DNA of 64,000 nt from Pedobacter soli (GTDB lineage Bacteria > Bacteroidota > Bacteroidia > Sphingobacteriales > Sphingobacteriaceae), in assembly GCF_900101435.1 (NCBI RefSeq), contig NZ_FMZH01000001.1, positions 248,001-312,000 on the forward strand, given 5' to 3'. The notes under the pieces are model-generated. The model had not been told where the DNA came from, ran no database searches, and saw only the letters and a list, made by a program, of their open reading frames with translations. A program made the position numbers and the translations under genes. This document shows positions 51,719 to 61,169 of this stretch, piece after piece (within the stretch, counting starts at the first letter, position 1; the number at the start of each line of letters is the position of its first letter).

Positions 51719-53185
51719 CTAAGCATAAGCAATTGCATCTCTCGATGCCAGTTTGGTGGCTCCCATTAAGTATTCATCTACTTTACGGGCAGCTTCTCTA
51801 CCTTCTGAAATGGCCCAAACTACCAAAGATTGTCCACGGCGAACATCGCCAGCTGCGAAAATCTTAGCAATATTGGTCTGATAAGTGTGCTCAGATGCTT
51901 TCACGTTTCCGCGGCTATCTAATTCAACACCTAATTTTTCAATTAATCCCTCTTTTTGTGGGTATAAGAAACCCATTGCCAGAAGCACCAATTCGCAAGG
52001 TAATTCTTTTTCTGATCCCGGAACTTCTTTAAAAGTAACCGGACGACCGTTAGCATCAATCTCCCACGCTACATCTACCACCTTTAATGCTTTAAGGTTT
52101 CCGTTTTCATCGGCAATAAAGTTTTTGGTATTTACTGACCATGCCCTTTGTGCGCCTTCTTCGTGCGATGAAGTATTTTTCAATAACATCGGATAAGTTG
52201 GCCAAGGCATATTTTCGCTACGCGTTTGTGGCGGCATTGGCATAATTTCGAACTGGGTTACCGATTTTGCACCATGACGGTTTGAAGTTCCGATACAATC
52301 TGAACCCGTATCACCACCACCAATTACAATCACATTTTTACCGGTAGCCATAATATCTTCGCTATCTACCTTACGGTTAGCCACACGCTTATTTTGCTGT
52401 TTTAAGAAATCCATTGCAAAATGAACGCCTTTAGCCGAACGGCCATCAATTGGCAGATCGCGCGGAATGGTTGAGCCTCCAGCCAAAACAATGGCATTAA
52501 AATCTCTCAATAAAGTACCAATCTCTACGTTCTCACCGACATTGGCATTGCATTTAAAGATAATTCCTTCTTCTTTCATTAAATCGATACGGCGATCGAC
52601 TACATTTTTCTGAAGTTTAAAATCAGGAATACCATACCTCAATAAACCACCTGGTGCATCATCACGTTCGAAAACGGTAACTTCATGTCCAACTTTATTT
52701 AACTGAGCAGCAGCGGCTAATCCTGCCGGACCTGAACCAATAACTGCAACCTTTTTACCGGTTCTGATTAATGGAGCCTTTGCTTTGATAAATCCTTTTT
52801 CAAAAGCAATTTCGATAATGTGTTTCTCAATTTCCTCGATAGAAACCGGCGGACGGTTAATACCCAGTACGCATGCCGACTCGCAAGGTGCCGGACAAAT
52901 CCTGCCGGTAAACTCAGGGAAATTGTTGGTACTTAATAAAATATTGGCTGCCTGCTCCCATTTGCCCTGATAAACGGCATCGTTAAATTCAGGGATTACG
53001 TTACCCAGCGGGCAACCCGATTGGCAAAAAGGTACACCGCAATCCATGCAGCGCGCAGCTTGGTTATTTAATTCTTGTGCGGGTAATTCATTTAAAAATT
53101 CCCCATAGTGTTTTACACGCGTTACAGCCTCTTCTCTTGTGGGCGCAACTCTATCGTATTCTTGAAATCCTGTTACTTTTCCCAT
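51719..53185 (-). CDS. gltD: Glutamate synthase (NADPH) small subunit
   Basis: Carries electrons from NADPH through FAD and iron-sulfur clusters to the large subunit. The 488 residues start with a ferredoxin-like domain ([20 protein letters not shown] near 43-62, [16 protein letters not shown] near 92-107). Next come an FAD Rossmann motif [18 protein letters not shown] near 144-161, the NADPH site [15 protein letters not shown] near 285, and the end block [20 protein letters not shown] near 440-460. It lies three bases downstream of gltB, so the two are translated from one mRNA that ends at the hairpin just below. Confidence 0.95.
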   Translation of the reverse strand: MGKVTGFQEYDRVAPTREEAVTRVKHYGEFLNELPAQELNNQAARCMDCGVPFCQSGCPLGNVIPEFNDAVYQGKWEQAANILLSTNNFPEFTGRICPAPCESACVLGINRPPVSIEEIEKHIIEIAFEKGFIKAKAPLIRTGKKVAVIGSGPAGLAAAAQLNKVGHEVTVFERDDAPGGLLRYGIPDFKLQKNVVDRRIDLMKEEGIIFKCNANVGENVEIGTLLRDFNAIVLAGGSTIPRDLPIDGRSAKGVHFAMDFLKQQNKRVANRKVDSEDIMATGKNVIVIGGGDTGSDCIGTSNRHGAKSVTQFEIMPMPPQTRSENMPWPTYPMLLKNTSSHEEGAQRAWSVNTKNFIADENGNLKALKVVDVAWEIDANGRPVTFKEVPGSEKELPCELVLLAMGFLYPQKEGLIEKLGVELDSRGNVKASEHTYQTNIAKIFAAGDVRRGQSLVVWAISEGREAARKVDEYLMGATKLASRDAIAYA

Positions 53186-53188
53186 GGC

Positions 53189-56100
53189 TTAGTGTGTTTT
53201 TACTTGTTGATTACGTTTTGCTAAAACTGCTTTGTATTCTTTAGGGAATACTTTTACAAAATGCGCTGATTGTGTTTTCCAATCGCTTAAGATAAACTCA
53301 GCTACTTTACTGTCTGTTAAGCGGATATGCGACTTAAGTAAAGCTAAAATACGCTCTTCATCTTCGGCTTGTAACGGATCTAAATCAACCATTTCTTTAT
53401 TGCATTTGCGTGCAAAAGTTCCGTTTGCATCGTAAATCCAAGCTACACCGCCACTCATACCTGCGGCAAAGTTACTTCCGGTATCACCAAGAATTAAGAC
53501 TTCACCACCAGTCATGTACTCACAACCGTGATCGCCAACTCCTTCTACAACAGCAGTTGCACCAGAGTTACGTACAGCAAAACGTTCACCAGCTTTACCA
53601 CGTGCAAACAACTCGCCCGAAGTAGCTCCATAAAGTGCAACGTTACCAATAATGATATTTTGCTCAGGTACAAAAGTCGAATTAGCGAAAGGATAAACTG
53701 CTAATCTCGCACCAGATAATCCTTTACCTACGTAATCGTTAGCCTCACCTTCAAGCGATAAAGTAACCCCACGGGTACTGAATGCACCAAAACTTTGTCC
53801 GGCAGAACCTACAAACTTAAAGTTAATGGTATCAGGCGGTAAACCGGCACTTAAATGTACTTTAGAGATTTCGTTGGATAACATGGTACCTAAAGAACGG
53901 TCGGTATTTTTAACTTCGAAACTTGCAAAAACAGGCTCGTTATTATCAATAGCCGATTGTGCAGCGGCGATTAGTTTATGATCTAAAACGTTGTCCAAGC
54001 CATGATCCTGCGCTTCAGTATTAAATAAAGGCAAGCCATTCTCTTCTGCTTTAAACAAAATAGGTGATAAATCAAGGTGCTTTAATTTCCAATCAGTTGC
54101 AGGCAATTCACGTACTTTTAAAATATCAGCCTGACCAATCATTTCGTGAATCGTTCTGAAACCTAGTTCAGCCATAATTTCACGTAACTCCTCAGCAAGG
54201 AAATAGAATAAGTTTACAACGTGATCTGCATCACCTGTAAATAATTTCCTTAATTCAGGATCTTGCGTAGCTACACCAACCGGACAAGTGTTCAGGTGGC
54301 ATTTACGCATCATGATACAGCCAGAAGTAACCAATGCAGCAGTAGCTACACCCCACTCTTCAGCTCCCAATAATGCTGCAATAGCAATATCTCTACCTGT
54401 TTTTAACTGACCATCTGTTTGCAAAATGATCCGGTTACGCAGTTTGTTTTTAACCAAGGTCTGGTGTGCTTCTGCTAAACCAAGTTCCCAAGGTAAACCA
54501 GCGTGCTGGATAGAGGTTAAAGGCGAAGCACCGGTACCACCATCAAAACCCGATACCAGAATTACATCGGCGTGCGCTTTAGCCACACCGGCTGCAATAG
54601 TACCAACACCCGCTTTAGATACCAGTTTAACATTGATCCTGGCTGCACGGTTGGCATTTTTCAGGTCGTAAATTAACTGTGCCAAATCCTCAATCGAGTA
54701 AATATCGTGGTGTGGAGGAGGCGAAATTAAACCTACACCTGGGGTAGAGTGACGAACTTTTGCAATCCAGTCATCCACCTTGTGACCAGGTAACTGACCA
54801 CCCTCTCCTGGTTTTGCACCCTGAGCCATTTTAATCTGTAACTCATCAGCGTTGGTTAAGTAGTAACTGGTTACCCCAAAACGGGCAGATGCTACTTGTT
54901 TAATAGCCGAACGCATACTATCGCCATTTGGCAATTTAGTATAACGCATCTCATCTTCACCACCCTCACCTGTATTGCTCTTTCCGCCAATGCGGTTCAT
55001 GGCAATAGCTAAAGTTGAGTGTGCCTCGTGCGAGATCGATCCGAATGACATTGCCCCTGTTGCAAATCTCTTTAAAATGGCCTCGGTAGATTCAACTTCA
55101 TTTAACGGAACCGCCGGACGGCTATAATTAAACTCAAACAAACCTCTGATGGTATAAGCCTGTTGTGTTTGCTCATTTACCAGTTTAGAGTATTGTTTAA
55201 AAATGTTGTAATCGTTTTTACGCGTTGCGTTTTGCAACAAGTGGATAGTTTGCGGATTAAACAAATGCGCTTCACCTCTGCGACGGTATTTATAGGTACC
55301 ACCGGCAGGCAATAAGTTTTCGGTCTGCGTTGCAGGACCAAAACTGCGGTGATGTTTAATTAAGGTTTCTTTTGCAATCTCATCTAAACCTAAACCACCA
55401 ATACGCGAAACCGCACCAGTGAAATAAGTATTAACTACCTGTTTGTTTAAACCTAAAATTTCGAAAATCTGGGCACCCTGGTATGATTGCAAGGTAGAGA
55501 TTCCCATTTTAGAGAAGATTTTTAACAAACCACTGTTTACCGCGTAAATATAGTTTTTAGTTAGTTGCTCTGCAGATAAGCCCGATTCTTCCTGGAAACC
55601 GCCGATGGTTTCTAATGCCAGATAAGGGTTAATTGCAGTAACACCAAAGCCCAGTAAAGTAGCAAAATGGTGTACTTCCCAAATGTCACCAGCCTCGATA
55701 ACGATACCCACAGCACCACGGTAGCCTTTACGGATTAAGTGGTGGTGTACCGCCGAAACCGCTAATAACGAAGGCATTGCAGCATGCTCAGAATCGATAG
55801 CCCTGTCGCTTAATACAATTACCTGGAAACCATCTTCAACAGCATCAACAGCATAACGGCATAAGCGGTCTAAAGCTTTCGCCATAGCACCTGGCTTACC
55901 ATCAGCCCTGAAATAGGTTTGTAAAGTTTTAGCCTGGAAAACACCCGTATCGATACTTCTCAGTTTTTCTAATTCCTGATTGGTTAAAATTGGGTGTTTA
56001 ATGGCTACACAGTGTGCCTGACGAGGGTTCTCATCTAACAAGTTACCGTTGCTGCCCATAAAACTAGCCAAACTCATTACCACTTTCTCCCGAATCGGAT

Positions 56101-57688
56101 CGATAGGCGGATTGGTAACCTGAGCAAAAAGCTGCTTAAAGTATGACGATAAATGTTGCGGACGTTGTGATAAAATAGCAAGCGGCGTATCGGTACCCAT
56201 CGAACCAATAGGCTCTTTACCTTCAATAGCCATTGGTTTAAGCAAAAGATCTACATCTTCCCTGCTGTAACCAAAAACCTGCTGGTATTTAAAAATAGAC
56301 TCTGCCGATAAGCCGGTAAACATTAAACGTGGCTCAGGCAACTCCTCTAAACGGATCTGATATTGGTTAATCCAGTCTGCATACGGACTTCCGCCGCAAA
56401 CCTGTGTTTTAATTTCCTCATCGCTGATGATACGCCCCTGCTCCATATCCACTACGAACATTTTACCAGGAGTTAAGCGGCCTTTTTCAATAATGGTACT
56501 TTGATCAATCGCCAATGCACCAGCTTCAGAACCCATAATTACACGGTCATCAGAAGTGATGGCGTAACGCGAAGGACGTAAACCGTTACGATCCAAAGTA
56601 GCTCCAATTAATTTACCATCGGTAAAAGCAATTGCTGCCGGTCCATCCCACGGTTCCATTAATGTGGCATGGAATTCATAGAAGGCTTTTTTAACCGGAT
56701 CCATATCATCGTTACCATCCCATGCTTCAGGCACTAACATCATTAAAACATGAGGTAAGGTTCTGCCAGCGTGGAATAACAATTCGATTACGTTATCCAA
56801 ACAGCCAGAATCTGAATTGGTTTCATCAATAACAGGTAAAAGCATATCCAGCTCTTCAGGCGTAAAATGCGAAGAAGCCAGTGATTTAACACCTGCCCTG
56901 AACCAGTTTAAATTTCCTTGTAAGGTATTAATCTCTCCATTGTGCGCGATAAAACGGAAAGGTTGTGCCAGTCTCCACGACGGGAATGTATTGGTTGCGA
57001 AACGTGAGTGAACCAAACCTAAGGCCGAAACCACACGTTTATCGCTTAAATCGCTAAAATAAGTACGAACTTGCAAAGAAGTTAACTGACCTTTATATAT
57101 AATAGTCTGCGCAGATAGCGAAACAATATAAAAATCTTTACCGCCATGCACGGTGTTAACAATCAGTTTAATCAGGTAATTCTTAAAAATGTAAAGCTTA
57201 CGCTCAAAATCTGCACCAGGTGCCACATCATACGGACGGGCAATAAATACCTGCTCTATTTCCGGCTCAACAGAAAGTGCCATACTACCTATATCTGTTG
57301 TGTCTACATCAACTTTTCTGAAACCTAAAATTTCCAGACCAAGTTTTTCTGCTGCACGGTAAATCAGTTCTCTGCACTCTTCTCTTGATCTGATATCTTT
57401 TGGCATAAATAACATACCTACACCATAGTTATTGGTTTCAGGTAAGCTAAAGCCAGCTTTTAAACATTCATCATAAAAAAATTCGTGAGGAATCTGAATC
57501 ATAATCCCAGCGCCGTCGCCGGTATTCGGTTCTGCTCCACTTGCCCCTCTATGGTCTAGATTCTCTAAAATAGTAAGTGCATCGGAGATGATTTGATGCG
57601 ATTTTCGCCCTTTCACATGTGCAACGAACCCAATACCGCAGGCATCGTGTTCAAATTGCGCATCGTACAATCCACTGTTTGGTTCCAT
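53189..57688 (-). CDS. gltB: Glutamate synthase (NADPH) large subunit
   Basis: Makes two glutamates from glutamine and 2-oxoglutarate. The 1499 residues begin with a short propeptide before the catalytic Cys 17 in FEHDACGIGFVAHVKG. The class II amidotransferase domain has HRGASGAEPNTGDGAGI near 47 and RFATNTFPSWRLAQPFR near 227. The FMN-binding synthase domain has GAMSFGSISHEAHSTLA near 880 and GAKPGEGGQLPGHKV near 965. The 3Fe-4S cluster cysteines are in CIMMRKCHLNTCPVG near 1145, and the C-terminal beta-helix GXGXG domain contains GAFSTRGVTLSLEGEANDYV. Length is normal. It is first in an operon with gltD. Confidence 0.97.
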   Translation of the reverse strand: MEPNSGLYDAQFEHDACGIGFVAHVKGRKSHQIISDALTILENLDHRGASGAEPNTGDGAGIMIQIPHEFFYDECLKAGFSLPETNNYGVGMLFMPKDIRSREECRELIYRAAEKLGLEILGFRKVDVDTTDIGSMALSVEPEIEQVFIARPYDVAPGADFERKLYIFKNYLIKLIVNTVHGGKDFYIVSLSAQTIIYKGQLTSLQVRTYFSDLSDKRVVSALGLVHSRFATNTFPSWRLAQPFRFIAHNGEINTLQGNLNWFRAGVKSLASSHFTPEELDMLLPVIDETNSDSGCLDNVIELLFHAGRTLPHVLMMLVPEAWDGNDDMDPVKKAFYEFHATLMEPWDGPAAIAFTDGKLIGATLDRNGLRPSRYAITSDDRVIMGSEAGALAIDQSTIIEKGRLTPGKMFVVDMEQGRIISDEEIKTQVCGGSPYADWINQYQIRLEELPEPRLMFTGLSAESIFKYQQVFGYSREDVDLLLKPMAIEGKEPIGSMGTDTPLAILSQRPQHLSSYFKQLFAQVTNPPIDPIREKVVMSLASFMGSNGNLLDENPRQAHCVAIKHPILTNQELEKLRSIDTGVFQAKTLQTYFRADGKPGAMAKALDRLCRYAVDAVEDGFQVIVLSDRAIDSEHAAMPSLLAVSAVHHHLIRKGYRGAVGIVIEAGDIWEVHHFATLLGFGVTAINPYLALETIGGFQEESGLSAEQLTKNYIYAVNSGLLKIFSKMGISTLQSYQGAQIFEILGLNKQVVNTYFTGAVSRIGGLGLDEIAKETLIKHHRSFGPATQTENLLPAGGTYKYRRRGEAHLFNPQTIHLLQNATRKNDYNIFKQYSKLVNEQTQQAYTIRGLFEFNYSRPAVPLNEVESTEAILKRFATGAMSFGSISHEAHSTLAIAMNRIGGKSNTGEGGEDEMRYTKLPNGDSMRSAIKQVASARFGVTSYYLTNADELQIKMAQGAKPGEGGQLPGHKVDDWIAKVRHSTPGVGLISPPPHHDIYSIEDLAQLIYDLKNANRAARINVKLVSKAGVGTIAAGVAKAHADVILVSGFDGGTGASPLTSIQHAGLPWELGLAEAHQTLVKNKLRNRIILQTDGQLKTGRDIAIAALLGAEEWGVATAALVTSGCIMMRKCHLNTCPVGVATQDPELRKLFTGDADHVVNLFYFLAEELREIMAELGFRTIHEMIGQADILKVRELPATDWKLKHLDLSPILFKAEENGLPLFNTEAQDHGLDNVLDHKLIAAAQSAIDNNEPVFASFEVKNTDRSLGTMLSNEISKVHLSAGLPPDTINFKFVGSAGQSFGAFSTRGVTLSLEGEANDYVGKGLSGARLAVYPFANSTFVPEQNIIIGNVALYGATSGELFARGKAGERFAVRNSGATAVVEGVGDHGCEYMTGGEVLILGDTGSNFAAGMSGGVAWIYDANGTFARKCNKEMVDLDPLQAEDEERILALLKSHIRLTDSKVAEFILSDWKTQSAHFVKVFPKEYKAVLAKRNQQVKTH

Positions 57689-58074
57689 TCTTTGCTCGTT
57701 AGTTGTTAGTGTATAGGAAACACTAAGATATAAAAAATTTCTGGTAAATTACAGAGTTGACATAATTTTTTGAAAAATTTTACCCCTTATTCAATTAAAA
57801 GAGCTTAAATTAAAATATTTATAATTTAAACCACATATAATTACAATTATAATAATGATAAGATTGTACAATAAATGAGCTTTTTTCAATAAAATCAAAC
57901 CTAAAACGATTTAATTAATACTTCATATATAAAAATAACACTTATATATAAACAATTCAAATGCTTTGTCCCTATTTTCACTTTTATATCGCTTACTTAA
58001 AAGTACACATTTAAATTTTATTAATTTATTAATCAGTCAGATAGCAATAATCTATAAAAAATTAAAGAAATGGG
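57689..58074. other. AT-rich gene-free stretch upstream of gltB and the SRP RNA gene
   Basis: About 390 bases, very AT-rich (for example TATATAAAAATAACAC), between the divergent gltB and SRP RNA genes. It must hold the gltB promoter on the minus strand. I see no gene, no clear operator and no strong hairpin. Confidence 0.6.
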
Positions 58075-58105
58075 TTTTGCAAAACAACTTCTTTTTCTAC
58101 CTTTG
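58075..58105 (+). promoter_or_regulatory. Promoter of the SRP RNA gene
   Basis: TTTG (58075-58078), 19 bases, then TACCTTTG (58098-58105): a full match to the Bacteroidota sigma-A consensus, ending just before the RNA's first stem base. This is one of the two clearest promoters in the window. Confidence 0.8.
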
Positions 58106-58107
58106 TG

Positions 58108-58214
58108 GCCGGGCAAGTCTTTTACGACCAGCTCCCTTTGAACTCCCCCAGGATGGGAACATAGCAAGGGTAGAAGGTTGTAGCGGTGCGATAGAAGGTG
58201 CTTGCCCTTTTTTT
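58108..58214 (+). ncRNA. ffs: Signal recognition particle RNA (small bacterial type)
   Basis: The RNA component of SRP that targets membrane proteins through Ffh. GGGCAAG (about 58111-58117) pairs with CTTGCCC (58201-58207) to close the rod, followed directly by a T-run that ends the transcript. The tip has the conserved helix 8 elements: CCCCCAGGATGGGAACATAG then CAAGGGTA (about 58145-58172), with the purine-rich asymmetric bulge bases typical of SRP RNA. Length is about 100 bases. The promoter fits exactly. I assign it by these motifs rather than by a covariance search. Confidence 0.88.
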
Positions 58215-58238
58215 ACCCCCTTAATCCCCTGAAGGGGG
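58215..58238 (+). terminator. Second hairpin after the SRP RNA
   Basis: CCCCCTT and AAGGGGG pair around AATCCCCTG. No T-run follows, so it may be a back-up stop or processing element behind the T-run at 58208-58214. Confidence 0.45.
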
Positions 58239-58301
58239 GATATTAAATTCTTCAGGGCTTCTAACAGCAGAACCTAATAATCACTTTAAGAATTTATAAG
58301 C

Positions 58302-58961
58302 ATGAAATTTTTTATTGACACAGCAAATCTTGATCAAATCAAAGAAGCGCAAGATCTTGGCATTTTAGACGGTGTAACCACCAACCCTAGCTTAATGGCT
58401 AAAGAAGGTATTACAGGCGATGAAAATGTAATTAACCACTACAAAGCTATCTGCGACATCGTTGATGACAACGTAAGTGCTGAAGTTATCTCGACCACTT
58501 TCGAAGAAATTATCAAAGAAGGTGAAGCATTGGCAGCTTTAAACCCTAAAATTGTGGTTAAAGTTCCGATGATTAAAGACGGTGTTAAAGCCATCAAATA
58601 TTTTTCATCAAAAGGAATTAAAACCAACTGTACTTTAATTTTCTCAGCAGGTCAGGCTTTATTGGCTGCTAAAGCCGGAGCAACTTATGTATCTCCGTTC
58701 TTAGGTCGTTTAGATGATATTTCGAGCGATGGTTTGGTTTTAATCGAAGATATCAGAACCATTTTTGATAACTACGGTTACGAAACACAAATCTTAGCAG
58801 CATCAATCCGCGGACCATTGCACATTGTAAACTGCGCTAAATTAGGTGCCGATGTAATTACAGCTCCTTTAGCTGCAATTGTTGGTTTATTAAAACACCC
58901 TTTAACTGATACTGGTTTAGCTACTTTCTTAGCCGATCACGCTAAAGCGGCAGGTAAATAA
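58302..58961 (+). CDS. tal: Transaldolase, TalC/FSA-type short subfamily
   Basis: A 219-residue class I aldolase of the short transaldolase family. Residues: [20 protein letters not shown] near 6-25, [11 protein letters not shown], the Schiff-base Lys 87 in [30 protein letters not shown] near 109-126, and [11 protein letters not shown] near 129-139. In E. coli fructose-6-phosphate aldolase the position equal to Phe 133 is a Tyr; Phe is the state found in true transaldolases. So it probably works in the pentose phosphate pathway rather than as a free-glyceraldehyde aldolase, in spite of the usual FSA label. It is alone between the SRP RNA gene and a strong terminator. Confidence 0.88.
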   Translation: MKFFIDTANLDQIKEAQDLGILDGVTTNPSLMAKEGITGDENVINHYKAICDIVDDNVSAEVISTTFEEIIKEGEALAALNPKIVVKVPMIKDGVKAIKYFSSKGIKTNCTLIFSAGQALLAAKAGATYVSPFLGRLDDISSDGLVLIEDIRTIFDNYGYETQILAASIRGPLHIVNCAKLGADVITAPLAAIVGLLKHPLTDTGLATFLADHAKAAGK

Positions 58962-59010
58962 GTTTGGAGTCTGGAGATCTGAGTTCAGAGTCAAAACCCA
59001 TACCCTAAAA

Positions 59011-59062
59011 ATAAAGTCCTGAGTCTTGAGTCGGTTTTCGACTTAAAGCTCAGGACTTTTTC
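59011..59062 (+). terminator. Terminator after the transaldolase gene
   Basis: AAGTCCTGAG...TTGAGTCG pairs with CGACTTAA...CTCAGGACTT, a long imperfect stem followed by TTTTTCGTTTTT. Confidence 0.85.
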
Positions 59063-59119
59063 GTTTTTAAATGATTATAAGGATTAGGCTGTTCCAAACT
59101 CCCAACCTAAAACTCCAAA

Positions 59120-59626
59120 CTAAACCAAAGACTCACGACTAAGTACCTCTTTAACCTGCTCGTAATTAATCTGTTCATCCGGTTCGATCAGAATACCCTT
59201 CACTCCTGCTCCATTGGCTGCTTCCACATCGCGCGGTTTATCGCCAATCATAACCGATTGTTTTGGGTCAATATCGTACATATCGATAGCATCCAGGATC
59301 ATGCCTGAAGCTGGTTTACGGCACTTGCATTCGCCGCCAACGGTTGGGTGATGCGGACAATAGTAAAAACCGGCAATATCAGCTCCTTTAGCTACAAAAG
59401 CATTGCGTAACATCTGGTGCATAATGGCCAGCTCCTGCTCGCTGTAGCGCTTTAACGCAATACCGCCCTGATTGGTAATTACAATTAAAAGGTAACCTTC
59501 GTCAAAAAAGCGTTTTAATACCGGAATTTGATAATCAAGGATTTTAAAATCTTCAACGCGTGTAATGTAATCGTATATTTCGTGGTTAAGCACGCCGTCA
59601 CGGTCGAGAAAAATAGCTTTATTCAT
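59120..59626 (-). CDS. gmhB: HAD-IIIA phosphatase, GmhB (heptose 1,7-bisphosphate phosphatase) type
   Basis: The 168-residue enzyme has HAD motif I FLDRDGVLNHE near 5-15, motif II LIVITNQGGIA near 48-58, the zinc loop YYCPHHPTVGGECKCRKP near 93-110 (Cys/His ligands), and motif III/IV MIGDKPRDVEAANGAG near 130-145. The zinc loop places it with GmhB and histidinol-phosphatase relatives. GmhB makes heptose-1-phosphate for lipopolysaccharide core, which fits the Kdo genes elsewhere in the window. The other heptose genes are not present. Histidinol-phosphate as substrate cannot be excluded. Confidence 0.78.
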   Translation of the reverse strand: MNKAIFLDRDGVLNHEIYDYITRVEDFKILDYQIPVLKRFFDEGYLLIVITNQGGIALKRYSEQELAIMHQMLRNAFVAKGADIAGFYYCPHHPTVGGECKCRKPASGMILDAIDMYDIDPKQSVMIGDKPRDVEAANGAGVKGILIEPDEQINYEQVKEVLSRESLV

Positions 59627-59721
59627 TATTGGTTTTAGTATCGGGATTTAGTTTTAGTATCAAGATTTTAGTATCAAGACCTGATACTATTATAATTTGG
59701 GCAAAATAACTGAAAATAAAG

Positions 59722-59757
59722 GACAAAAGAAAGCCCAATCTTTTCAGACCGGGCTTC
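59722..59757 (-). terminator. Terminator of the sugar transporter gene
   Basis: AAGCCC (59731-59736) and GGGCTT (59751-59756) close a hairpin, followed on the minus strand by TCTTTTGTCC. It lies 24 bases past the transporter stop. Just beside it (59635-59680) TTTAGTATCAAGA-like units repeat three times. Confidence 0.7.
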
Positions 59758-59780
59758 TCATACAATTTATTTGGTTTGGG

Positions 59781-61067
59781 TTATTTTAAATTTAATCCGG
59801 CTTTATGTCCTTTTACAGCGAAATAAAGAATATACAAATAACAAGGCAATACCGTTAAAAGGTAAGCCAACTGAAAGTGAATATGTAATTTTTCATTCAG
59901 GAAAGCATATAATAAAGGCATTAAAGCCCCACCTGCAATACCCATAATCATAATTGCCGAACCTATTTTGGTAAATTTACCCAAATGACTAATGCCCAGT
60001 GGGAAAATTGCCGGCCACATTAACGAGTTAGCCAAACCAAGTAGTGCCACAAAAATAACCGCAAACCAGGTAGATATAGCGAAAGATAAAATGGCGAAAG
60101 CGATACCTAAGATTGCGCAAATCCGTAATGCTTTTTGCTGTGAAATGTATTTTGGAATGGTAATGATACCTACAATATAACCGATTAACATACTAAACAG
60201 CGTGATAGACGTTAATTTCCCGCTGATTTCGGCGCTAATACCTAACTCACGACCGTAAATACCGATAATATCGCCAGCCATAACTTCGGCACCTACATAT
60301 ACAAAAATACATAGCGAACCTAAAAACAGGTGTGGAAACTGGAAAATGCTTTTGTGCTTTACCACTTCACCTTTGGTTTCGTCAACCACATCTTCTTCAA
60401 CCTCTACCTCTGGTAAATCGGTAAATTTAATCACCACAGCAAATAGACAGAAAACAATAGCCAGTACAATATAAGGCATATTAACACGGCCTAAAACCTC
60501 ATTTAACAATTGCTCATGTGCTGCTCCTGTTGCAGCCTGGATCTGCTTTTCAACCTCTGAAGCATTTTTCAAAAACAGGCTTCCCATAATCAAAGGCACA
60601 ATCATACCTGCAAATTTATTGCAGATACCCGCCATACTGATCCTTTTTGCCGCACTTTCTATTGGGCCAATAATAGTTAAATATGGGTTAGAAGCCGTTT
60701 GAAGCAAAGCTAAAGCAGCACCCTGAACAAAAATACCGGTTAAGAAAAGACCGAAAGTACGGGTTTGAGCTGCAGGTATAAAGATTAGTGAACCTAAGCC
60801 CAAAATAACAAGACCTAAAACAATGCCGTTTTTAAAACCTACTTTTTTAAGTATCCATGATGATGGTAAGGCTAAAAAGAAATAAGCCATATACGAGGCA
60901 AAGGTTACAAAGAATGCCTGTAAGTTAGATAAGCCAAAAGATAACTTAAAGAAAGGAATTAAGGTTCCGTTTGCCCAGGTTACAAAGCCAAAAATAAAGA
61001 ATAAGGCACATATAATAATGAGCGGTTTTGGCCCCTGCGTTTGGCCTGGTTTTGTTGTTTGTTGCAT
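59781..61067 (-). CDS. Sugar:proton symporter, FucP-type MFS transporter
   Basis: A 428-residue inner-membrane transporter with about 12 hydrophobic segments. FucP/GluP features are FFIFGFVTWANGTLIPFFKL near 19-38, FASYMAYFFLALPSSWILKK near 56-75, ALALLQTASNPYLTIIGP near 117, and a charged central loop (VEVEEDVVDETKGEVVKHKS near 215-235). The substrate is probably a hexose (glucose, galactose, fucose or fructose); the sequence does not decide. A CAAACGTTTG palindrome lies 65 bases upstream of the start (61132-61141), identical to the sites at lacI, which suggests control by that regulator. It is a single-gene unit with its own terminator. Confidence 0.88.
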   Translation of the reverse strand: MQQTTKPGQTQGPKPLIIICALFFIFGFVTWANGTLIPFFKLSFGLSNLQAFFVTFASYMAYFFLALPSSWILKKVGFKNGIVLGLVILGLGSLIFIPAAQTRTFGLFLTGIFVQGAALALLQTASNPYLTIIGPIESAAKRISMAGICNKFAGMIVPLIMGSLFLKNASEVEKQIQAATGAAHEQLLNEVLGRVNMPYIVLAIVFCLFAVVIKFTDLPEVEVEEDVVDETKGEVVKHKSIFQFPHLFLGSLCIFVYVGAEVMAGDIIGIYGRELGISAEISGKLTSITLFSMLIGYIVGIITIPKYISQQKALRICAILGIAFAILSFAISTWFAVIFVALLGLANSLMWPAIFPLGISHLGKFTKIGSAIMIMGIAGGALMPLLYAFLNEKLHIHFQLAYLLTVLPCYLYILYFAVKGHKAGLNLK

Positions 61068-61131
61068 AAATATTCGGTTCGGTTTAATTTGATTGTGCCA
61101 AACTAAACAAATAATTCAATAATTTAGATAA

Positions 61132-61141
61132 CAAACGTTTG
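61132..61141 (-). promoter_or_regulatory. CAAACGTTTG operator upstream of the sugar transporter
   Basis: The third exact copy in the window. Read on the minus strand it is GCAAACGTTTG, the same 11 bases as at both lacI sites. A weak TAnnTTTG-like box (TTAGTTTG, 61099-61106) lies between it and the transporter start. Confidence 0.6.
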
Positions 61142-61169
61142 CGTGATTTTCAATTTAACAAGCATCAGC

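Noticed and set aside
57966-58232. 88-codon plus-strand frame upstream of the transaldolase
   Set aside because: It runs through the SRP RNA gene; the RNA structure and promoter explain the sequence better.
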